Below, piece by piece: positions 59,184 to 64,000 of a stretch of 64,000 bases of DNA. Under the pieces are notes generated by a model. The model did no database searches. It saw nothing but the letters and a program-made list of their open reading frames with translations, and had not been told where the DNA came from. Origin of the DNA: Anaerolineae bacterium (GTDB lineage: Bacteria > Chloroflexota > Anaerolineae > Aggregatilineales > Aggregatilineaceae); contig JAHDLB010000004.1 in assembly GCA_018432315.1 (NCBI GenBank), positions 62,001-126,000 of the forward strand, read 5' to 3'. Every line of letters starts with the position of its first letter. The stretch's first letter is position 1. The position numbers were made by a program, and so were the translations under genes.

Positions 59184-60098
59184 ATGTACCACCTGGCAAC
59201 CATGGCGCCGCCCATCCAGCGCATCAAGATCCCGTTCTCGCGCGATCAGGTCATGCTGTTGATGGCGGCCATCAACGAGATTTTTCTGGGCATCGACATC
59301 TACCTGGCCCACAGCATCAGCGGCACGATTGTGCCCTACGAATGGATCCCGATCATCTTCGGGCCCGTCGCGGGGGCGGTGCTGCTGGTCGCCGGGCTGA
59401 TCGCGATCAAACAGCGCGAGACGGCCACTGTGCTGGCGACGCTGGTCCTGCTGGGCAGCATCATCGTCGGCGTGCTGGGCGCCTACTTCCACCTGGAACG
59501 CGCCGCCCTGCCCGCCGGCCCCGAAGGCGAGAGCCTGACGGTGCGGCTGCTGGTGTGGGGGCCGCCCGTGCTCGGCCCGCTCATGTTCGCGATGACGGGC
59601 CTGCTGGGCATCAGCGCGGCCTGGGTCGAAGATCCGCCGGACAGCGGGCGGCTGCGGCTGTTGTTTGGCCGGACCCTGCGGCTGCCGCTGCCCAAGACGC
59701 GCGCCTACTTCCTGATCGTCTCGCTCGGCTCGCTCGCCACCGTGTTGAGCGCCGTGCTGGACCACGCGCGCACCGGGTACGAAAACGGCTGGCTGTGGAT
59801 CCCAACCGTGGTCGGCGTGTTCGCCACCGTCGTCGCCGCGACGATGGGCGCCATCGAGCGGCCCACGCGCAGCGACCTGTGGACCTACACGGTCGCGATG
59901 CTGCTCATGATCCTCACAGGCGTGGTGGGCGCCGCCCTGCACGTGGACGACAACCTGACCTCGCGCGGCGCGTTCGTCGCCGAGCGGTTCATCCGGGGCG
60001 CGCCGTTCCTGGCGCCGCTGTTGTTCGCGAATCTCGGCTCGCTGGGCCTGTTCGTGCTGCTCGATCCGCGCTCGGAAACGCTGCGCGACGAGTCCTGA
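59184..60098 (+). CDS. Polytopic membrane protein downstream of octaheme cytochrome
   Basis: A 304-residue integral membrane protein with about eight helices ('LMAAINEIFLGIDIYLAHSISG', 'WIPIIFGPVAGAVLLVAGLIAI', 'LLGSIIVGVLGAYFHLERAALP', 'FLIVSLGSLATVLSAVLDHART', 'MLLMILTGVVGAALHVDDNL'). It has His residues inside or at the edge of helices (H in LAHS, FHLE, LDHA, LHVD), which could be heme or quinone sites. I do not recognise the family. ATG at 59184 follows GAGGTGG; the gene starts 11 bases after the cytochrome stop, so it likely anchors or feeds electrons to it. Confidence 0.7.
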   Translation: MYHLATMAPPIQRIKIPFSRDQVMLLMAAINEIFLGIDIYLAHSISGTIVPYEWIPIIFGPVAGAVLLVAGLIAIKQRETATVLATLVLLGSIIVGVLGAYFHLERAALPAGPEGESLTVRLLVWGPPVLGPLMFAMTGLLGISAAWVEDPPDSGRLRLLFGRTLRLPLPKTRAYFLIVSLGSLATVLSAVLDHARTGYENGWLWIPTVVGVFATVVAATMGAIERPTRSDLWTYTVAMLLMILTGVVGAALHVDDNLTSRGAFVAERFIRGAPFLAPLLFANLGSLGLFVLLDPRSETLRDES

Positions 60099-60104
60099 CC
60101 GTCG

Positions 60105-60140
60105 GCGCCTCCCCCGGTCTGTTCAGGCCGGGGGAGGCGC
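60105..60140 (+). terminator. Long GC hairpin before DUF166
   Basis: Perfect 13-bp stem (GCGCCTCCCCCGG/CCGGGGGAGGCGC) with a 10-base loop and no U-run. It lies between the membrane protein and the DUF166 gene; an RNA end or attenuator is possible. Confidence 0.5.
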
Positions 60141-60163
60141 TCACTCTGGAGCAAAGATAAACT

Positions 60164-60940
60164 ATGCGCCTGCTGGTCCTGGTGACCGGAGAATATGGCT
60201 GGCGTCACGTCGATAACATCCGCCGCCACGCCCCGCCGGGCTGGGAGGTCGCGACGTGGCAGACGCCCAAAGTCCTGCCGCCCGTGCTGGACTATCCCGA
60301 AGACCACCTGCCGGACGCGCTGCCGCCGTGCGACCTGATCCTCTCGCTGGCCGAGGTCAAGGGCGTCGCGGAGATGATCCCCGAGATCGCGCAGATGACC
60401 GGCGCGCAGGCCGTCATCGCCCCGATCGACAACGTGGCGTGGCTGCCGGTGGGGCTGGCCCGCCAGCTTGGCGAATGGCTGGCGCGGATCGAGGTGGCGT
60501 GCGTGACGCCCAAGCCGTTCTGCTCGCTCACCGCCACCCACACCAACGCGCTGCGCCAGCGCGTGCCGTACCGGGCGCACCCGCTGATCGCGGCGTTCGC
60601 GGAGCACTTCGGCCAGCCCGCGTTTCGCGCCACCGTGGACGAGCGCACCCGGCAGATCGTCGCGCTGGACGTGGTCCGCGATGCGGGCTGCGGCTGCGCG
60701 CGCTACGTGGCCGAACGGCTGGCCGGCACCCCGGTGGACGAGGCGATCGAGGCGGGCGGCCTGCACCACCACCATTACCCTTGCCAGGCCAGCATGGGCA
60801 TCGATCCGCAGTACGGCGACACGCTGATGCACGTCTCCGGCAACATCATGAAAGACGCGCTCCGCGAGGCGCTGGAGCCGCACCTGCAAACGCGCTACGT
60901 CCGGCCCACCGGGTACAGCGAGGCGGACGATCCCGCCTGA
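60164..60940 (+). CDS. DUF166-family protein (thymidylate synthase-like fold)
   Basis: A 258-residue cytoplasmic protein. The start 'MRLLVLVTGEYGWRHVDNIRRHAPPGWEV', 'CDLILSLAEVKGVAEMIPEIAQMTGAQAVIAPIDNVAWLP' and the Cys-rich end ('KPFCSLTA', 'DAGCGCARYVAERL', 'HHHHYPCQASMGID') match DUF166, a family best known in methanogens and other anaerobes. The four or more Cys and the HHHHYP cluster suggest metal or iron-sulfur binding. Function unknown. GGAG precedes the ATG. A 65-base gap with a hairpin separates it from the membrane protein gene. Confidence 0.8.
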   Translation: MRLLVLVTGEYGWRHVDNIRRHAPPGWEVATWQTPKVLPPVLDYPEDHLPDALPPCDLILSLAEVKGVAEMIPEIAQMTGAQAVIAPIDNVAWLPVGLARQLGEWLARIEVACVTPKPFCSLTATHTNALRQRVPYRAHPLIAAFAEHFGQPAFRATVDERTRQIVALDVVRDAGCGCARYVAERLAGTPVDEAIEAGGLHHHHYPCQASMGIDPQYGDTLMHVSGNIMKDALREALEPHLQTRYVRPTGYSEADDPA

Positions 60941-60960
60941 CGCGTCCGGGAGCGGGCAGC

Positions 60961-60993
60961 AAAAACGGGCGCCTGCGGCCTGCAAACGCCCGT
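60961..60993 (-). terminator. Terminator of the ferritin-like gene
   Basis: Seven-bp stem (ACGGGCG/CGCCCGT) with a 15-base loop, followed by TTTTGC on the minus strand. Confidence 0.65.
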
Positions 60994-61019
60994 CGTGCTG
61001 CGTGCTTGTGGCGCGGAGC

Positions 61020-61442
61020 CTATTCCCAGTTCTTGAGCAGCTTGGCGGTTTCTTCGGCATGGCCCGTTTCGTCGCGGACCATGTCCTCAAGCTGGACCGC
61101 CAGCCCTTTGTCGCCGTACTCGTCGGCCTGCTTGGCCCGCTCGGTGTAGTCCTTACCGGCCTGAAGCTCGGCTTCGAGGATGGCCTTCAGCATGTCGCGC
61201 GGGTGTTCCGCCTGGGGGACGGGGCGCGGCGTGGTCGTCGGCTCGCCACCGAGCGCGGCGATCTTGTCGGCCAGGAACTGGGCATGCATCAGCTCGTCCT
61301 GGACCTCGGTCTGCATGAAGGTCACCAACTGGGGACGCCAGGGGCCGGTCACTCTGGCCGAATAGGTCAGGTACTGGATCACGGCCTGCAATTCACCGGC
61401 CAGGTCTTCGTTCAACGCTTCGATCAATGTCTTCTTGTCCAT
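61020..61442 (-). CDS. Ferritin-like / bacterioferritin-family protein
   Basis: A 140-residue four-helix protein: 'TLIEALNEDLAGELQAVIQYLTYSARV', 'TFMQTEVQDELMHAQFLADKIAALGG', 'AILEAELQAGKDYTERAKQA', 'LEDMVRDETGHAEETAKLL'. The E...E-x-x-H (E-L-M-H), and later E-x-x-H (ETGHAEE), give the di-iron site of ferritin-like proteins of the bacterioferritin/DUF2202-like type. It likely stores iron or handles peroxide. AGGAGG precedes the ATG; its gene follows DUF166 convergently. Confidence 0.9.
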   Translation of the reverse strand: MDKKTLIEALNEDLAGELQAVIQYLTYSARVTGPWRPQLVTFMQTEVQDELMHAQFLADKIAALGGEPTTTPRPVPQAEHPRDMLKAILEAELQAGKDYTERAKQADEYGDKGLAVQLEDMVRDETGHAEETAKLLKNWE

Positions 61443-61620
61443 GGAAAATCAAAACCTCCTGAAGAGTGGGTTGCATAAGCCGGGCGCGAACCCGATCAGC
61501 AGAGGCTGGCATGCAGGGAGCAGGCGCTGTCGCTTCGGCCCGGTCGAATGAGGATGTTATACCGCTCGGCTACAGTTCAATTTTAGGGGAAACGCGGGCC
61601 AAACGGCAACCCGTCCCCGC

Positions 61621-62592
61621 TCACGAGCTGCGCCCCTCCACCGCAGGCCGGACCTCCGGCTGGGGCTGCGAGGCCGGCAGGCGCAGAAACGTGTTGCGCC
61701 GGACGACCGTCACGCCCCACAGGGTGAGCGCGCCGCCCACCACCAGCCCGACCGTCAGCGGATCGCCCAGGACCGCCACCCCGGCGAAGGCCGCGATGAT
61801 CGGCGTGAAGTTGTAGTAGGTCGCGGTGCGGGCCGGGCCCAGGCGGTGCAGCGCGAAATTCTCGGTCAGGAAGCCGAACGCGCACGACAGAATCCCGCTG
61901 TAGAGCAGGTTGGGCACCACGCGCGCCGTCAGGCTGTCGCCGCCGAGCGTCGCCAGGTCGGGCAGCGAGGCCACGATCAGGCCAACGGTGGTCAGGCAGT
62001 AGGTCCAGAACGCGATCACCGTCCCGCCGTAACGGTCGACCAGCGGCTTGATGCTGATGTTGTACACCGCGGTCACCATCGCCGCGGCCAGCGCCAGGCT
62101 GCTGCCCAGGGCATCCGCGCGGGAGAGCGAGATCCCGCCCTCGGACTGGCCGACCACGACCAGCGCCACCCCCACCAGCGACAGCGCCACGCCGACCAGC
62201 ATCTGCCGCCGGATGACGATGATCCCCAGGACGATGGTCAGCAGCGCGGTCCAGGTGGGCATGGTGGCCGTCAGCAGCGCCGTGTTGGTGGACGTGGTGC
62301 GCTCCAGCCCCAGGATGAAGAAGATCTGGTAGCCGAACGGGCCGATCAGCCCCAACAGCACCAGGCGGGGAATATCGCGCCGGGCGACGCGCAGCGCGGC
62401 GGGGCGCTGCATCCCGGCCAGCAGAATCACCGGCAGCCCGATCGAGAAGCGGATCGCGTTGAACGTCAGCGGCGCCAGATCGGAGAGCGCATCCTTGACG
62501 ACGATGTAGTGCACGCCCCAGACGAGCGCCATCAGCGCCATGCCGATATCGGCTCCATACTGGCGCACGAAAGTCTTCGATTGTCCCAACAC
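61621..62592 (-). CDS. EamA-family (DMT superfamily) transporter
   Basis: A 323-residue membrane protein with ten helices in two EamA repeats: 'DIGMALMALVWGVHYIVVKDALSDLAPLTFNAIRF' and 'SLALAAAMVTAVYNISIKPLVDRYGG', each followed by the family glutamate/arginine pattern ('ENFALHRLGPARTATYYNFTPIIAAFAGVAVLGDPLT'). These export amino acids or metabolites. GTG start at 62592 (read as Met). A TATAAT on the minus strand lies 54 bases upstream. Confidence 0.9.
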   Translation of the reverse strand: MLGQSKTFVRQYGADIGMALMALVWGVHYIVVKDALSDLAPLTFNAIRFSIGLPVILLAGMQRPAALRVARRDIPRLVLLGLIGPFGYQIFFILGLERTTSTNTALLTATMPTWTALLTIVLGIIVIRRQMLVGVALSLVGVALVVVGQSEGGISLSRADALGSSLALAAAMVTAVYNISIKPLVDRYGGTVIAFWTYCLTTVGLIVASLPDLATLGGDSLTARVVPNLLYSGILSCAFGFLTENFALHRLGPARTATYYNFTPIIAAFAGVAVLGDPLTVGLVVGGALTLWGVTVVRRNTFLRLPASQPQPEVRPAVEGRSS

Positions 62593-62645
62593 GTTGTCTG
62601 CCTGGCCTCACCGTAACAACCCCGGAAAACGAGCGAGATGGCGTT

Positions 62646-62651
62646 ATTATA
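62646..62651 (-). promoter_or_regulatory. -10 element of the EamA transporter
   Basis: Perfect TATAAT 54 bases before the GTG start; weak CATACA 17 bases upstream. Confidence 0.5.
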
Positions 62652-62725
62652 CGCGGCATCGCGCGTTTTGTATGCCCCCAGTTGCGGCGGCGCGATCGCC
62701 TGGCGGGGTGGGGCGAGACAGGCAC

Positions 62726-62752
62726 AAAAAAACCCCGGCGCAAGCGCCAGGG
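62726..62752 (-). terminator. Terminator of the small secreted protein
   Basis: Stem of about 9 bp (CCCTGGCGC/GCGCCGGGG, one mismatch) with a two-base loop followed by seven T on the minus strand. Confidence 0.75.
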
Positions 62753-62778
62753 CCAGGGATTGGCAGATGATCGGGGGA

Positions 62779-63114
62779 TCAGAATTTGGGCGGCGCGGGC
62801 AGCACCCCGCCGGTGACCTGCATGGTGTAAACGTCCGCCGCATGGCCGCCCGCCGCGCTGGCCTGAATGTCGGTCACGCACAGCGGCGCGCTGCCGTTGG
62901 CGACGGTGTGGATGGCCTCGCCGCCGGGCGCGCCATACACATACACCACCAGCTCGTACAGGATCTGGCGGGGGGTGCAGTCCTGCTGATCGTTGCCATC
63001 CGGCCCGCCGGACGGCGCGACCTGCATCGACGCGGAAACCGTCGGCAGCATCATCGCCAGCAGCAGGCCACAGAACGCCAGCGCGACGATGAGTTTACGA
63101 AGTTTCGGTATCAT
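62779..63114 (-). CDS. Small secreted protein of unknown function
   Basis: A 111-residue exported protein: signal peptide (LIVALAFCGLLLAMMLPTVSAS), then a compact domain with two Cys ('QQDCTPRQILYELVVYVYG' and 'APLCVTDIQASAAGG') that could form a disulfide. The RBS GGGGGAA is next to the ATG. Terminator follows the stop. A TATCAT hexamer about 50 bases upstream could be its -10. No family recognised. Confidence 0.7.
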   Translation of the reverse strand: MIPKLRKLIVALAFCGLLLAMMLPTVSASMQVAPSGGPDGNDQQDCTPRQILYELVVYVYGAPGGEAIHTVANGSAPLCVTDIQASAAGGHAADVYTMQVTGGVLPAPPKF

Positions 63115-63250
63115 AGTTCCCCCAAGCCATGCCCGGCGGGTCCTGTCAATAGCCCCCGGGTACTACTATGATACGCGATTTTCGACCGGCGCGCTATAAA
63201 AAACGCGTAAATTCGGCAGGCGAGCGCGCTACGCCCGGCACACGCTCCGC

Positions 63251-64000
63251 CTACGTTTCCAACGCCGGGATGATCGTGTCTTCCACGAAGTTGAACTCGC
63301 ACAACATGCGGTTGCTGCGGAACTGCTCCGGCGGCGAGCTGGCGTCGCCGGTCATGACCACCACCAGGTCGCGCTCCGGGATCACGTAGATGTACTGCCC
63401 GCCAAAGCCCACTGCCATCGCGCTGGCGAATTCCCCCTGCGGGCGCAGCCACCACAACAACCCATAGCCGATCGGGGGACAGTCGCGCGCGCCGGGCGGC
63501 ACGACCAGCGCCTGCTGCCGGGTCGACTCCGTGATCCACGCGGCAGGGACGATCGCGCTGTCTTCCCACCGGCCTTCGTTCAACACCAGGTAGCCGATCT
63601 TCGCCATGTCGCGCGGGGTGAGCGACAGCTCCGCGCCGCCCACCGTCACCTCCTGCGGGTCGGCGGGCCACGTCCGGCGCTCGATGCCCAGCGGGCCGAA
63701 CAGGTACAGGTCCGCGAAGGCCAGCGCCGTCATGCCGGTCGCGCGGGCCAGCATGGCCGAGAGAAGCTGCGAGTCGCCGGTGCTGTAGTTGTAGCGCTCG
63801 CCGGGTTCGTGTTCCAGCGGCAGGTCGAGCACGTAACGCACCCAGTTTTTGCTGGACGTCATCTCGACCACGCTGGGGCCGTATTCTTCCCACGCCAGCC
63901 CGGAGCGCATGCTCAGCAGGTCGCGCACGGTGATCGCCCGCTTGCGCGCGTCGCTGCTCGACGTGAAATAGTCCGGCAGCAGGTCACCGAGGGATTCGTC
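63251..64000 (-). CDS. Beta-lactamase-fold serine hydrolase, 5' end missing
   Basis: The 250 codons visible run from the window edge to the stop. Typical class C/peptidase S12 features: 'ITVRDLLSMRSGLAWEEYG' (usual 'LLxHxSGL'), the Y-x-N motif in 'GERYNYSTGDSQLLSAML', 'LSLTPRDMAKIGYLVLNEGRWED', 'YGLLWWL', 'GGQYIYVIPERDLVVVMTG' with the HxG/KTG-equivalent region as G-G-Q. The catalytic SxxK lies before the window end and is not seen. Probably a DD-peptidase/esterase-like extracellular enzyme. Confidence 0.88.
   Translation of the reverse strand, partial: DESLGDLLPDYFTSSSDARKRAITVRDLLSMRSGLAWEEYGPSVVEMTSSKNWVRYVLDLPLEHEPGERYNYSTGDSQLLSAMLARATGMTALAFADLYLFGPLGIERRTWPADPQEVTVGGAELSLTPRDMAKIGYLVLNEGRWEDSAIVPAAWITESTRQQALVVPPGARDCPPIGYGLLWWLRPQGEFASAMAVGFGGQYIYVIPERDLVVVMTGDASSPPEQFRSNRMLCEFNFVEDTIIPALET

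Overview
The window is GC-rich (about two thirds G+C by eye), gene-dense bacterial chromosome with no insertion sequences, phage genes or CRISPR arrays. The best guess is a Chloroflexota bacterium near Anaerolineae. Reasons: many lipoproteins with Thr/Pro-rich linkers and no outer-membrane assembly genes, a Gram-positive-type LexA box, a GAF/7TM sensor, methylmalonyl-CoA mutase B12 subunit with MeaB, and a membrane-anchored octaheme cytochrome. This is inferred from gene content, not from a marker tree. No gap between genes exceeds about 265 bases. Both ends cut a gene: a GAF sensor on the left and a beta-lactamase-fold serine hydrolase on the right.

Layout. 1-5.3 kb: truncated PDZ/7TM/GAF sensor, mutase B12 subunit, meaB, small YdcZ-type membrane protein. 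5.3-15.2 kb (minus strand): a purine block with adenine deaminase, a BMP-type nucleoside ABC importer (binding protein, ATPase, two permeases, with two small genes between the permeases), xpt and guaA. 15.3-21.2 kb: tRNA-Gln, recA, TauE exporter, a TIR-like membrane-anchored protein, a lipoprotein, and a divergent pit/DUF47 phosphate transport pair. 21.3-30.3 kb: a yxlEFG-like ABC operon, an acidic 27-residue-repeat protein, a DinB-fold protein, a secreted beta-propeller, aminotransferase, alcohol dehydrogenase and secreted proteins. 30.4-42.6 kb: secreted SH3/propeller protein, radA with a LexA-type operator inside its promoter, a cell-wall recycling group (SIS, NlpC/P60, murQ), lysA with a glycosyltransferase, and an alpha-oxoamine synthase. 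42.6-55.4 kb: SRPBCC, FHA, acidic secreted proteins, an mgsA-yjjP-yjjB operon, three small 'FWPGIL' membrane proteins, an FnIII/SH3 membrane protein and a lipoprotein. 55.5-60.9 kb: a zinc-ribbon-like/OB-fold pair, an FNR-type regulator, a perfect FNR box, ferredoxin, cupin, an octaheme hydroxylamine-oxidoreductase-like cytochrome, a polytopic membrane protein and DUF166. 61-64 kb: ferritin-like protein, EamA transporter, small secreted protein, serine hydrolase.

How genes work together. Purines are imported, deaminated (adenine to hypoxanthine) or ribosylated (xanthine to XMP) and aminated to GMP. Peptidoglycan fragments are handled by the NlpC/P60 enzyme and MurQ. The strongest candidate for a poorly described system is the block at 56.3-60.9 kb. 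Its regulator carries an E-x-x-S-R recognition helix, and a matching TTGAT-N4-ATCAA site lies next to it, ahead of an apparent redox operon built around an eight-heme cytochrome. This suggests nitrogen-oxide or low-oxygen controlled electron transfer.
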